Shown here: in pieces, positions 10,969-21,461 of the stretch
How the letters are laid out: each line of letters opens with the position of its first letter
Position numbering within the stretch: position 1 is the first letter of the stretch
NCBI GenBank assembly: GCA_022661535.1
Contig: JAKULF010000007.1
Span: 1,364,001-1,428,000 of the forward strand
From: Eutypa lata
Taxonomy: Eukaryota; Ascomycota; Sordariomycetes; Xylariales; Diatrypaceae
DNA: 64,000 nucleotides
Direction of reading: 5' to 3'
Made by a program: the position numbers and the translations under genes
Notes under the pieces: model-generated
Told to the model about the DNA's origin: nothing
The model's input: the letters and a program-made list of their open reading frames with translations, nothing else
Databases searched by the model: none

Positions 10969-11822
10969 ATGTTGTTAGCAACAGGCTTTCGGGTAACTCC
11001 AGCACGGATAAGCTTCCTATCGCGCCGATATGTTGCTACATTAAATACAAATCCTTATATAGTCAGTATCACCTATTAAATAAAATATAGAATGATTTCA
11101 AACTGTGTCCCCAAGGCTTACGAGCTTCACTCCTAGAAAGTATTTCCCAATGCTGCCATAAATGGCAATCATATCCTCACATACCTCGACACCAACCCTC
11201 CGTCCCACAGACTAGCAATCGGCTCTACGACAGAAGTGCCGCCCACCCCGCAGACCTTTACAGAGAACCACGAGTTCCTGTCGATCATGACCGAAGTCCT
11301 TAGTAAACATGCGGCGCAGGATCCCAACTTAAAGGCTCAGGCTCAAGCATTTGCAGGTCCCGGTGGGTCTACCCTCGGGTCTGGAGGAGCATTCTTCCCG
11401 CAGCAGCGAAAGAAGCGTGGCTCCACGGGAAACAGCGGTGCCGGCCTCGGCAGCGGAGGGGGAGCAGGTGGCGGAGGTGCTGGCGGCGCGAGTGCCCAAG
11501 GAGGTGCCGGGGGTGCTAGAATAGGTGGTCACGTCCATCTTAGCGACCTGAGAAACCCGCCCGATTTTGGCAGGATTGCCTGGCCCGAGGACATCCTCGG
11601 CAGTATTGAGGTGGATGGGCAGGGGAATATCGTGGGCGAATTCCAGCCTAGTGGAACGTATCGCGTTGTCACCAACGAGGGAATGTAAGTTGTCATACCC
11701 TATTTTTAGACAAGGGGGCAGTCCACACTAACCTGTTTGTCAAATTTTGTAGCTTGGGCCTCAGTGACTTTCTGAGGACGAAACTTGTCGAAAGACTTCA
11801 AGAGGAAGAGAGGAAGGACTAA
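10969..11822 (+). CDS. Conserved fungal protein of unknown function, probable mitochondrial import
   Basis: Three exons (10969-11061, 11137-11684, 11753-11822) give 236 residues with consistent phases. Exon 1 encodes a typical presequence (MLLATGFRVTPARISFLSRR), rich in Arg with no acidic residues, so import into mitochondria is likely. The mature part holds the blocks HILTYLDTNPPSHRLAIG, PPTPQTFTENHEFL, a Gly/Ala-rich low-complexity linker (about 11380-11530) with an RKKRG cluster, and a C-terminal block FGRIAWPEDILGSIEVDG ... GLSDFLRTKLVERLQEEE. These ungapped motif blocks look like a conserved family, but I cannot attach a function. The first intron uses a GTCAGT donor, slightly off consensus; without it the protein would lose the presequence. 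The second intron has a clear CTAAC branch site. Confidence 0.75.
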
Positions 11823-12318
11823 GTCAAAATGCAAATAGTCCAACCATCTCATATTTGTAGGAGTATATATTTGCGGGCCACGCTTTTGATCAAGCTTGTA
11901 AGCTAAATTCTGATATGTAAAATACCCCGACGTACATGTTGCACGAGATGGTCGACATCTAGTCATACTGGCGACTGAACAATGAGCATTGTGAAGTTCC
12001 ACCACCAAGTACCAACATGTTGGGTCACCATGGTCGAGTTTCTTTCAGCATTTTTTTCTTAGCAAAATATATGAGTCAAACAAGTCAGCCGACCAGCTGA
12101 CAATCCTGGGTCATGGTTGAGAAAATCCTTGGCCACAAAGGAGATTATGGTCATATAACTATAGGATCGACATGGTGGTTAAAACTATGTGCCATGCCAA
12201 CTATCTTCCCTCTTTCCTCCAATTCTAGTTAGAATACCGTTTCTCTTGAGAAATGGAAATATAGCGAGTATATTTTTTAATTAGCTTCTTCCACTTCTTG
12301 TCCCTTCGTTTCGCGATT
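11823..12318. other. Spacer, nothing recognised
   Basis: About 500 bp of AT-rich DNA between two plus-strand genes. It must hold the terminator of the upstream gene and the promoter of the next; no sharp motif is visible. Confidence 0.55.
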
Positions 12319-14622
12319 ATGAAGCTACTTTCAAATTTCATATGTCGTTCTTTTATTACAATAGCTTTGTTCAACACAAGGCTGGTGTGTGCTCATCTAG
12401 GCAGCCACCTGGATCCAACAGCGGATGAAAGTCTGGATGCTGGTAACGAGGGCCGCGACCTCGAAAGCACATCGACACCGCAGATGGAGCCAACCTGGTC
12501 TCTCAGCATGTCTGAACCACATCCGACTATCGGCCTCACTCCCCATTTTCAGGGGAGAGTACCGATCGATGAAGAGGAAATCATGGCGGCTCTCCAGAAC
12601 CTTCCCCTGGTCAGAGACCAACTCAATAATGCAACTGACCAGGTGATCAACTACATGAACCAAGTTTTGAACCTGGTCAGGGGAATGAACAAACCAGTCA
12701 TTCCAATACAGGCGACGACAAGCATCCCAGAACCAACCATAGCGCCGAATATAACGTATCCCAGTGTTACCAGCGTCAACATCCCCGATCCTTCGAGTGA
12801 TATAGGCACCAGCGAAACAAGCTCATTATGGACCGGGGCAAGTACCACGCTCCAAATTTCACCTCTCGCTCCAAGGCCATCACAGACCTCCTCTTTGACC
12901 TCGAAAATAATTAGCTCCGTGAGCTCAATGCCGAACTCATCCCCAGTGACCAGCTCATTCTCGCCTCCAATGATCAGCTCATCTCTACCTCTAGCGACAA
13001 GCTCACTCCCCTTTTCAGTGGCTAGCTCACCCCTTCCAATAAGTAGCTCATCCAGCTTGCCCACGTATCAGCCTTCCAGCTTCAGTGAAGATGATTTAAC
13101 TACAGGTATCACCTCGAAGACTACTATCACGACCACTGCAACCATACCTAGTCCTGGACTAAGTGATGGGACGGTCGGGTTCAGCTATGCATCGTCTACG
13201 AGTCAAATTCTTAGCTACCCTTCGACCCCTATTTGGCCCTTACCAAGCTCAACGACACAAGACACTTTAATGACGCACAGTAGCCCGGTAACACATAGTA
13301 GCCTGACGACACATAGTAACCCGACGACACATAGTACCCCAATGACGCATAGTACCACAACGGTATATACTACCTTGATAATGCAAAAGACCTTTACGGA
13401 GCACAGTAGCTTAACTATGGAAAGTGCTTCAACAACACACACTAGCTCGATGACATCAAGTACCTCAATGGCATCAAGCCCCTCAACGACGTCAAGTATA
13501 TCAACGAAAAGTATTCCAACGGCATCAAGTGCTCCAACGACACAAAGCCCGTCTTCATGGAACTGGTCAACGGGGTCTAAATCAGGTTGGCATGCTGGCG
13601 GCATGCAGTTATTCCCGACATCGACAACTCTAGTAACGAGTACTGGGAACAGTACAAGCTCTTACACTGTTTCGACTACTTCAACCCCGAGTAACTCCTC
13701 AGAAATCTCAACGTCGAGCAGGTCGATAGACTACCCGACAACTAGCCATTCGGCATCTAGTCACTCCATGACTAGCGACTCGACAGATAGCGACACGACA
13801 ACTAGCTATCCGACAACTAGCCACTCAGCAACAAGGAGCTCGACACAGAGCAGCAGCTCGATAAACGACAGCAGCACAACACGCAACATAATTTCAACAC
13901 AAAGCAGCAGTTCAACGTGGAGTAGTTCAACAACGAGCAAATTCACACCCCAGTCCTTGTTATCATCAACCTCATCGCTCTTAGCTAGCAGCACTGGCCC
14001 GTCAAGTATAATATCATCATCAACTCAAAACACATCCTCTACACTACGCCCATCAAGTACGCCAAGTATTACCTCATCATCTATTACTATTTCTTCGCCT
14101 GGCACTACTTCCATGTCAAGTACTTCCTCGTCAGATACCCATACACAGCAAAGTTCAACACCCTCATTAACCACGACAACTTCAACTACGATAACCGTGA
14201 TAATTTCGACCACAAAATCCGCGAGTACCACGGCTATAGATGGCACCATCACCTCTACGGGCGTCACAAAACCGAGCGCCGGAGGACAAGGTGAAAACAA
14301 ATTGCCGATTTTGCCATCTTCAAATACCACAATACCTCACACTTCATCTAGGAGCTCGGTGTCAATTCCTACAATCACGCTTCCTTGGTCGAACGCAACC
14401 TTAACTATGAGCACGATGAGTACTTTCAGCTCAGCTTTGAGTCGCAGTACGACTTCGAATCTCAATATGACCAGTCCCATCAGCACAACCAGTCTCCCTA
14501 GTACGAGTTCGAGTTTAAGAACTACTGCTACTCCCCTTTACGCCAATTCAACCACCTCCTCGCCAACTACTGTTTCGTTTCACAGTGTGACTTTGCCGCA
14601 CTTTCGAAGAGGATTCTGGTAG
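12319..14622 (+). CDS. Secreted Ser/Thr-rich mucin-like protein
   Basis: A single open frame of 767 residues starting at ATG 12319. Residues 1-32 form a signal peptide (MKLLSNFICRSFITIALF, with a likely cut after VCA). A short normal-composition region of about 110 residues follows, containing EEEIMAALQNLPLVRDQLNN and a possible amphipathic helix. The remaining ~600 residues are very rich in Ser and Thr with irregular repeats; 13270-13400 encodes five or six copies of a T-H-S-S/N-x-T/M-T-like unit. Such proteins are normally heavily O-mannosylated and sit in the wall or extracellular matrix. The C terminus (SVTLPHFRRGFW) has no hydrophobic GPI-attachment tail, so it is probably released or held non-covalently, unless an intron hides a tail. 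No enzymatic or adhesion domain is recognised. An isolated stretch SWNWSTGSKSGWHAGGM near 13555-13605 is the only aromatic-rich patch. Confidence 0.8.
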   Translation: MKLLSNFICRSFITIALFNTRLVCAHLGSHLDPTADESLDAGNEGRDLESTSTPQMEPTWSLSMSEPHPTIGLTPHFQGRVPIDEEEIMAALQNLPLVRDQLNNATDQVINYMNQVLNLVRGMNKPVIPIQATTSIPEPTIAPNITYPSVTSVNIPDPSSDIGTSETSSLWTGASTTLQISPLAPRPSQTSSLTSKIISSVSSMPNSSPVTSSFSPPMISSSLPLATSSLPFSVASSPLPISSSSSLPTYQPSSFSEDDLTTGITSKTTITTTATIPSPGLSDGTVGFSYASSTSQILSYPSTPIWPLPSSTTQDTLMTHSSPVTHSSLTTHSNPTTHSTPMTHSTTTVYTTLIMQKTFTEHSSLTMESASTTHTSSMTSSTSMASSPSTTSSISTKSIPTASSAPTTQSPSSWNWSTGSKSGWHAGGMQLFPTSTTLVTSTGNSTSSYTVSTTSTPSNSSEISTSSRSIDYPTTSHSASSHSMTSDSTDSDTTTSYPTTSHSATRSSTQSSSSINDSSTTRNIISTQSSSSTWSSSTTSKFTPQSLLSSTSSLLASSTGPSSIISSSTQNTSSTLRPSSTPSITSSSITISSPGTTSMSSTSSSDTHTQQSSTPSLTTTTSTTITVIISTTKSASTTAIDGTITSTGVTKPSAGGQGENKLPILPSSNTTIPHTSSRSSVSIPTITLPWSNATLTMSTMSTFSSALSRSTTSNLNMTSPISTTSLPSTSSSLRTTATPLYANSTTSSPTTVSFHSVTLPHFRRGFW

Positions 14623-14956
14623 AAGTGGCGGTTTCCACTAGGACTCCTTGGGTGTGATTGGCATCTTGTCCCCCCCCCACCTACAAGAGTTAATGGGAAT
14701 TGGGTTGAATTCTCACCGTCATCAAAATTGACTCTGGCCTATGCGGTTCGGGAGAGCAGGCCTTTATATCATAGTATGGTGCGGAAAGGGGTGATGCATT
14801 ATGGCCCGCCAAGACCGTGCATGTTTGGTTCTTCTGTATTCAATGTTTTTTTTATTGTGTCAGGACTAGGGTTTCATCGTTCAAGACTAATTTCGGGCTT
14901 GTTTTTGCCGGTACGAAATGAAAGAGGGTATTTCGTGGCCCCGTCCGTTCACGTGA

Positions 14957-14980
14957 GTGGCCGGAAAGAATTCCGGCCAC
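14957..14980. repeat. 24-bp palindrome (10-bp arms)
   Basis: The arms GTGGCCGGAA and TTCCGGCCAC are perfect reverse complements separated by AGAA. Slightly wider, TTCGTGGCC near 14933 pairs with GGCCACGAA near 14975, so a larger imperfect hairpin is also possible. Confidence 0.7.
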
Positions 14981-15596
14981 GAACCTTATCGCAGCCGACC
15001 GATCCCGGCTTCGAGTGGAGACGGAGCAAATCTATTACTTGACGACTCCATGTCCGTCGCGAATCACGCAGGTCAGCAGACACCTTCTCTAAGAATCCAA
15101 AGCTAATGCCAAGTGCTAACTGCAAAAGAAGTAGAATTATTAATAGAATGCTAATCTCAAACTTCTCCGAGCTTCCCTATTACTAAAAGAGTGCCTGTCT
15201 GCCAATACAAGCCGGCCTTGCGGCGCAGCCTTGACATCATGCAGCGTCTCGACGACGACATCGCTCATGATGACTTCTTATGCGATGATGTGGGCAAAGA
15301 TGGAAAAATATATGCCATTAGAGAAGAGAACCACTGCTGAATGAGTATATTGACGTTAGGGATGCTATCCTCAGACTATCTGGAGTTGCTACTGTTACAC
15401 ATACCCTAGCGAGGACAAGGGCTAATCGCCACCTCTAAGATGGGAGGTCTGGGAATCTATTACAAACCGTTAGCCAAGCCGCCTGGGATGTATGGTTATC
15501 TCACGGCCGGAGTCAAAGCGGAGGGAGGGAGGTCTGCACTCACGCACGAACCAAGAACACGTCATGTTGGGTACCGACGAATTTGGCTTTGTGTGA

Positions 15597-15615
15597 GGCC
15601 GGAACCGTTCCGGCC
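15597..15615. repeat. 19-bp palindrome related to that at 14957
   Basis: GGCCGGAAC and GTTCCGGCC are perfect inverted arms around a single C, and are followed by ACGA as in the copy at 14957-14980. It lies 205 bp upstream of the dioxygenase ATG, so it could be a dimer-binding operator or the end of a decayed repeat. Confidence 0.65.
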
Positions 15616-15819
15616 ACGATGTATATCAACAGAAACTTCGGCGGTCTGAACTCCGGGTCTTTCTGGCTCCCCTCTTCCCTCCCCAAAAAAACACCACAGT
15701 TCTACCACGGGTCCAAACTCGCACATCACCCACAAACCCATCACATCACACATCACACAGCCAGATACTTTTTTTTGAGTCAAAACCCCTATCTCAAAAG
15801 AGCCGCAAACTCGTTAACA

Positions 15820-17734
15820 ATGGCATCCTCTACCCCCACCAGTACCACCATCTGCGATGGCCCATCCACGTCCTTCGAGATCCTGCACGACACCAAGCCA
15901 AACGACACCACCCTCCCCGCCTTCATGGTGTCCACAGCCCGCGGCTTCCTCCCGCGCATGGACCCGGTCGCCGTCTTACCCGCGGAGTTCGACGCCGTCG
16001 AGGCCCTGCTGCAGCGGATGCCGGTGCGGACGGCGTCGGGCGAAGCGGGGCTCCTCGCCACGGGCAAGCTGGGCGACGCCGTGCTGGCCGAGCTAGCCGA
16101 CCTCACGGATGAGGTCGACCGGTACCGGGACGACCTGCCCCTGATGAACGCCCTGTACCGTGACTATTCGTTCCTCGCCTCGGCGTACCTGCTCGAGCCC
16201 TGCCACCTGCGGTTCATGAAGGGCGAGCCCTACGGCCTAGGTAGGGCCGTCCTCCCCGCCCAGCTGTCGCGCCCCATTGCGAAGTGTGCTGATATGTATG
16301 TCTTTTTTGCCATATCTTTTCCTTTCCTCTCCTGCCCTATCCTATTCTGTCCTGTCCCCACTCCTTGACCTACATATTGTCTCTTCTCCTAGATATGCGT
16401 AGTATAATAGGGATATAGAAACACAAATCGGATGTCAACACTAACAACTCCCCCTAGCTGTGGCTTTAAACCATTTATGGAATACGCAGGTTCCTACGCC
16501 CTCTTCAACTACCGTCTCGAAGACCCATCCCGGGGTCTCGAGTACGACAACCTGCGTCTGATCCGCGCCTTCGAGCACGGCCTGGACCCGACGTCGTCCG
16601 AGGCCGGCTTCGTGCTCGTCCACATCGACATGGTTCGGAACTCGGGCCCGCTAGTGGCGGGTACGATGGCGTGTCTCTCTTCTCTGTCTTCTCCCTCTTC
16701 CTCTTCCCCTTCCCCTGAAGAAGCAGCACAGAAACACCACCACCAACGCGAGTCCTTCAACGCCGGCCTCCGCCAGATCCTCGAGGCCCTGCGCCGCGTC
16801 AACGGCGTCATGGAGGGCATGTGGGCCAAGTCCAAGCCGCGCTCGTACACCAGCTTCCGCACCTTCATCTTCGGCATCACGTCGCAGTCCATGTTCCCGC
16901 CCGAGGGCGTCGTCTACGAGGGCGTCAACGGCGACAGGCCGATGAACTTCCGGGGCGAGAGCGGCGCCAATGATTCTATGGTTCCTCTTAGTAAGTTGGA
17001 AGCGGAAAATTTCCGTAGATCCTTTTTTCCTTCCTTGCATAAATATATATATATTTGGTCTTTGCTTGGCTTTTGGGGATATGGAGAGGCGAGGGGCTGT
17101 TGATATTATCCACCAAAGCTTAAGGTTTCTGTGTCTTGATGAGTTAAGAAGAAAAAGAAGAAGAAGAATTTGCTGACGCCAGATAACTGCTGTAGTGGAC
17201 AACCTGCTGCAGGTCCAGATGCCCAACACCCCGCTTACCGCCATCCTGCGCGACTTCCGCGAGTACCGCCCCAGCAACCACCGTCGGTTCCTGGAGTGGG
17301 TTTCCGCCGAAGCCGCCAAGCTGAGAGTCAAAGATTTCGCACTCGCGGTTGATAGCGTGGAAGGGAAAGGAGAAGAAGGGGACGGCGAACAAGAAGTCGC
17401 GGAGTCCAGACGCCTCTGGATCCAAATCCTCGACCAGGTCCGCGACTTCCGCTGGCGCCATTGGTGCTTCGCCCGCGAGTACATCCTCAAGCAGACCACG
17501 CACCCTACTGCCACGGGCGGCAGCCCGATCGTCACTTGGTTGCCCAACCAGCTGCAGGCGGTTATGGAGGAGATGGTGGAGGTGTATGAGTCGGTTGGTG
17601 GTGGTGGTGGTGGTGGTGCCGGTGGTCTCGGGACTGCGTGCGAGGATATTATGGATCTTGTTTATAGGCAGAGGGACACCCTGAAGAAGGAGGTCGAGAA
17701 GTATTGTCGCGAGAGAGGGGTTGGTGGTAAATAA
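15820..17734 (+). CDS. Indoleamine 2,3-dioxygenase family haem protein
   Basis: Three exons (15820-16295, 16458-16990, 17196-17734) with introns of 162 and 205 nt give 515 residues. Family blocks are seen in order: LPLMNALYRDYSFLASAYLL, ALFNYRLEDP, LVHIDMV, FNAGLRQILEALRRVNGVM, SYTSFRTFIFGI, EGVVYEGVN, DNLLQVQMPNTPLT, and the C-terminal RHWCFAREYI ... TATGGSPIVTWLPNQL. By alignment with the human enzyme, His425 in RHWCF should be the proximal haem ligand and TATGGS the flexible substrate loop. The enzyme opens the indole ring of tryptophan to N-formylkynurenine, feeding NAD synthesis or tryptophan breakdown. A low-complexity Ser/Pro/Glu/His insert (about 16675-16745) lies inside the domain, and a run of Gly near 17597-17630 lies before the last helix. 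Fungi often have several paralogues of differing activity, so activity is not assured. Confidence 0.92.
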
Positions 17735-19439
17735 ATTGTGTGTGCGTGTGGATAGGGGGAGGGTGTGCTTTGATGTTGATGGTGATGGTTATTATGTGTG
17801 TTATTCTCCCGAGCGAGGCCATTCCGGATGGGCCTGTCATTCCTTTCAGTGGTTAGGTAGGAGGTTAATCGAATTTATATACGTTGTTCTTGCAAGTAGT
17901 TATTAGATAGACAGGATACTAGGTACATCTGAATTTATGACATGAACTTTCAGCGAAGAGTTGAGATCTTAGTATTGCCAAGAGCGGCAGCTCATACTTA
18001 ATTCATGTTCCTCTGAAGTCGTCGGCGCTTTAAAATGGGTCTTCTCCAAGCATGGAATTCAACGCGGAAGTGAATTCGCCTATGAGACGCTCGTCGATCA
18101 TGATGGCTACTCATGGTGGGGGTCTAGACTCTTACATCTGAGGCTGGAGAAACAGTAGAGAAATAAATAGGATGCAGTTCAAAGGGTGTTCTCATCCTCA
18201 AAGATCTCGGGCCCATAAGTATAAAAGGCACGTGAGTAGAAATCCTTCACCTCCTGGCTTTTCCATCGACCTCTGCTTATTATAACCTAACTCTCCATGC
18301 GTGCGTAGTTTGTGGTCGTCCATGGCTCATCATAATAGTGGTCTTTCACATCTTCTACCCTCCGGGACCTGTGAAAGGTCTGCGTTAAGATATGTCTACC
18401 GTACGGTAGCACATGTGCTGATTGCGCGACGCGACTTCTCGCGTAGCGATCTTCGTACTATCGCCTAGGATATATGCCCACTGTCTGCTCAGAATCACCG
18501 TTAAAACTACAGCTCAAGACGAAGTTATCAACGCCCCTGGCGCCCGTATCAGCCGAAGGCCCTGAACCTGTCCTGTTATGCCGATGTCCTTGTTAGTCAT
18601 GGTGATAGGGTTTTCGGAATCCCAAACCCGGATCAAGTTGTTGACTAGTATAGGATCGCCAATGGATCTCCGGAAATTATAAGACTTCTCAGTGAAATTC
18701 CAGAAATTGGCTGGTGATGATGCGAAGAGACCCCTTTTAGCTAACAACTCATTCGTATTACTGATCGTGAAGACCAGGTATCGAAAATAGCTAGCATTTG
18801 GAACTCCAAACTGTGAATGTCGGGGGTTGCTCGGGGTAGCTTCTAGTAGGATACACATGGCGAGTGGTAACTGTAAGGGTCTGAGGCCAAAGTGTAGCGG
18901 TTGTGTTCAACAAGCGACCTAAAAAAAAACCCATGACGACAAAAAGACTTGACAAAAGGAAAGGGGCAGATCTAAGGGCAGCTCAGCTTGCCCTCTTCCT
19001 TTATGTTGCAAAACCACATGAGTGCTGGCTAAGTTCCTTTCTTGTATTTGAGAGCTATCTCTAGCTTAAACCTGAGGGTTCAGGGCTAAATCTTCGAAGA
19101 TATGCTATACATGTATTAGCTTATTAATATTGCCACATAGCTACCTAGTGATTGCGACTCTGACAACTCAGATGTCTCATTTGAGAGCTTGTCTTGGTGA
19201 ACGATATGCGCTGGCTTGGCTTGCACAGGGCGTCAAATGATACTTCGGTAAGCCGGAATAGAACCGACTACATTCCCGTAAATATTATGGCAATAAAAGA
19301 TAACACGACGTATTGATAAATTGGGTTCGATAAGTAGTTAGAAACTACCTACGTATCAGCATTGCCTCTTACCTTTTAGGGCTGCTATGGATGCCAGTAA
19401 GTTAAAAACTGTGAATATTGTCGTTATGGAAAGGAGATA
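17735..19439. other. Spacer; only one weak frame
   Basis: Mostly non-coding, with GT-rich sequence just after the dioxygenase stop. The only candidate is the 114-codon minus frame at 18514-18858, listed separately. Confidence 0.55.
18514..18858 (-). CDS. Possible small hypothetical protein or gene fragment
   Basis: A 114-codon frame starting with a true ATG (MCILLEATPSNPRHSQFG) and reading NASYFRYLVFTISNTNELL, FWNFTEKSYNFRRSIGD and LVNNLIRVWDSENP. Residue composition is protein-like rather than repetitive, which is unusual for this spacer. No family is recognised. It could be the surviving exon of a decayed gene, and chance cannot be excluded. Confidence 0.25.
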   Translation of the reverse strand: MCILLEATPSNPRHSQFGVPNASYFRYLVFTISNTNELLAKRGLFASSPANFWNFTEKSYNFRRSIGDPILVNNLIRVWDSENPITMTNKDIGITGQVQGLRLIRAPGALITSS

Positions 19440-21461
19440 CTACTCCTCCTTAGCAGCAGCCCCCCTTAACTGCCCAAGTCTCAACCTCTGCAAACCGGCT
19501 GGCTCATCGAGCTCCACCGCAGGTCCCATCTGAACATCTATCTTCTTCTCGCCAGTCCTCCGAGCTCTCAGCCGATTCCCATGTAGACCCGCAGTCGAAG
19601 GCCCTCGCTCCCAGTGCCGCGCCTCGGCCGGCAGCGGCTGCCACCAACCATCGCCAGTGCGGGCATGCCACTGAGCACCGCAGAGCTCCCACAGGCGGCT
19701 CGCGGCGCGCTTGTAGGCGAACCTCTCGTCCTCTCCCGTGAAGGCGGAGGTGTTGCTGAAGTCGATCCTAGGTTTCTGTTGTTGTTGCTGTTGCTGCTGC
19801 TGTTTTCCGGGATCAAGACCAAAATCTGATCCAAAGTCGTGGTCTGGGTCGTACGCACTCGCAGCACTGGAGTCCCCGTATGTTGATATGTTGGGTCGGA
19901 ATGGTGATTGTGCGTCTTGGAATGCCTCGGCGATCGTCTCCGAGTGGATTGCGTCCGCGTCGACAACTTGTTGTTCCCCTCCTCCACCGGTGGCGGTGGT
20001 GGTTGCGCGTCTAGATTCTGGGAAGAAGAGGTAGTCGGGCCCGGCTTCGGCTCGTACTGTGAGCTTGCATCGCGCTTCATATAATGCGTCGAGGAGAGTT
20101 ATGAGACGCCTGGCTTCGTTCTTTTTTAGGATCGTTAAGGTCGGGACCCCGTCGATGACGAACGTGTGGAATGTCGATGCCATGGTGATATAGTCTGCAG
20201 GGCCGAATGATGAAACCAGGTCTGCGAAGTTCCAGTACACGATCCCGTTATGCTGCTGCGGGATAGTGATGGTTCGGCCGTAGACTGTTAAGCTGGTTGA
20301 TTGCCATGGGGTCTGAGCGATAGGAGTTGGGAGAAGGGTATCTAGGGAGTTGGCCCAGGACGTCTCGTCTGTTTCTTTAAGGAGATAGAAATGCCTTGGC
20401 GTTACGATCGCACTAGCTGGATCGCTTGATCCTGCTGCTTCGGTATCTCTGGCAGCTTGGTCTGTTGGGCTTAGCGCAAACAGAGCCTCAGACGGACTGC
20501 TATCTGGCAAAACTGCTGTGTATCGATTTGATAGCTCGTTAGCTTCGCGTCTTCGCCAGTCCGTCCCACCTTCCATATTCCAGAACTCGCATCTTGCCTT
20601 CAACACCTCCAAAAAGGCAGCGAAGTCGCTAGAGGCTCCGTAGAGCTCCCCCTTTCCGCGGGTCTTCTTAAGACCTAGAAATTGACCAATTACCCCACCG
20701 GCGGTAGACGAGGCGTAGTCGAAACCTGCGGCCTTCTCTAGTTCCTCGGGCATGCGGTTCGAAGACGCGACGAGGACCCCGCCCAACTGGAAGAAGGCAG
20801 TGAACAGATTGCTAAGAATCTTGCTGGCTGCCCGGTCTGGGAGCTGAAACTCGTCCAGGAAGAGGATCGGAGACTTCTCAATCATCTCTCTTGCCATCCA
20901 TAATAAGGAGTATTGCTGATCTCCCGCGTCCATGCGGGAATGCGATTTCCTGTAGTGCTCGAGCTGCGAGAATGTGTACAGCATAAACGTATTAAAGTGC
21001 CATCTTCTCTTCCGGCTGGTGGGCAGACCGTCGACTAACAGGTCTAATAGCATGGACTTCCCCGTCCCTACCTCTCCCGATAGAAAGAGGCCGCGCGGGG
21101 AGTTGATATTGATGGCTTCTTCGTGAGAGGTGAGAACCCGCGTCAAAGCTAGGGTATCGGGACCCTCGTTGCGCGAGAAGAAACGCGAAAACAGCGGGTT
21201 TCGACGGATAGGATGACTCTCAACGGCGAGAGACCCAGAGCGGTCCTCTGTTTTGGACTTGTCAAGAGCCTGGCTTATAGCCTGGAGCCTCGTCTGGTAT
21301 TCAGCCGAAGGCGAATAGTCTTTGAGTCGGTGATATATCTTTTGTAAATGCAATGCTAACCGGTGCTGAGCCGGATCTGGGCTGTAGAGCCCAGTAGCTA
21401 GTAATGATTGGTACTTCACCAGAGGATCCGTGATGGATACGGATGTTGATAATCGTCTCAT
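19440..21461 (-). CDS. AFG1: Afg1/LACE1-type mitochondrial AAA-like ATPase
   Basis: A single exon of 673 codons with ATG at 21461. The N terminus MRRLSTSVSI resembles a mitochondrial presequence. Walker A GEVGTGKS (residues 129-136), Walker B ILFLDEFQ (199-206) and the following NRMPEELEKAAGFDY with FLDEFQLPDRAASKIL are the hallmarks of the Afg1 family. Afg1 sits at the inner mitochondrial membrane and helps remove or assemble respiratory-chain subunits, notably cytochrome oxidase components. The part near TTVYGRTITIPQQHNGIVYWNFADLC-like text (ending DYITMASTFHTFVIDGVP) is the conserved C-terminal half. The last ~130 residues, with a poly-Gln tract (about 19778-19806), look disordered and are an extension compared with the ~480-residue animal protein. 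Confidence 0.9.
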   Translation of the reverse strand: MRRLSTSVSITDPLVKYQSLLATGLYSPDPAQHRLALHLQKIYHRLKDYSPSAEYQTRLQAISQALDKSKTEDRSGSLAVESHPIRRNPLFSRFFSRNEGPDTLALTRVLTSHEEAININSPRGLFLSGEVGTGKSMLLDLLVDGLPTSRKRRWHFNTFMLYTFSQLEHYRKSHSRMDAGDQQYSLLWMAREMIEKSPILFLDEFQLPDRAASKILSNLFTAFFQLGGVLVASSNRMPEELEKAAGFDYASSTAGGVIGQFLGLKKTRGKGELYGASSDFAAFLEVLKARCEFWNMEGGTDWRRREANELSNRYTAVLPDSSPSEALFALSPTDQAARDTEAAGSSDPASAIVTPRHFYLLKETDETSWANSLDTLLPTPIAQTPWQSTSLTVYGRTITIPQQHNGIVYWNFADLVSSFGPADYITMASTFHTFVIDGVPTLTILKKNEARRLITLLDALYEARCKLTVRAEAGPDYLFFPESRRATTTATGGGGEQQVVDADAIHSETIAEAFQDAQSPFRPNISTYGDSSAASAYDPDHDFGSDFGLDPGKQQQQQQQQQKPRIDFSNTSAFTGEDERFAYKRAASRLWELCGAQWHARTGDGWWQPLPAEARHWERGPSTAGLHGNRLRARRTGEKKIDVQMGPAVELDEPAGLQRLRLGQLRGAAAKEE

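Larger units (their letters stand above)
14623..15819. other. Spacer with two GGCCGGAA palindromes
   Basis: No gene is supported. Two palindromes built on GGCCGGAA/TTCCGGCC occur at 14957-14980 and 15597-15615 (see findings). CA-rich sequence at 15720-15765 precedes the dioxygenase start and resembles a fungal 5' leader. Confidence 0.55.

Noticed and set aside
12651..14330. Several long minus-strand frames rich in Val and Leu
   Set aside because: They are the complement of the Ser/Thr-rich repeats of the secreted protein; composition is fully explained by that.
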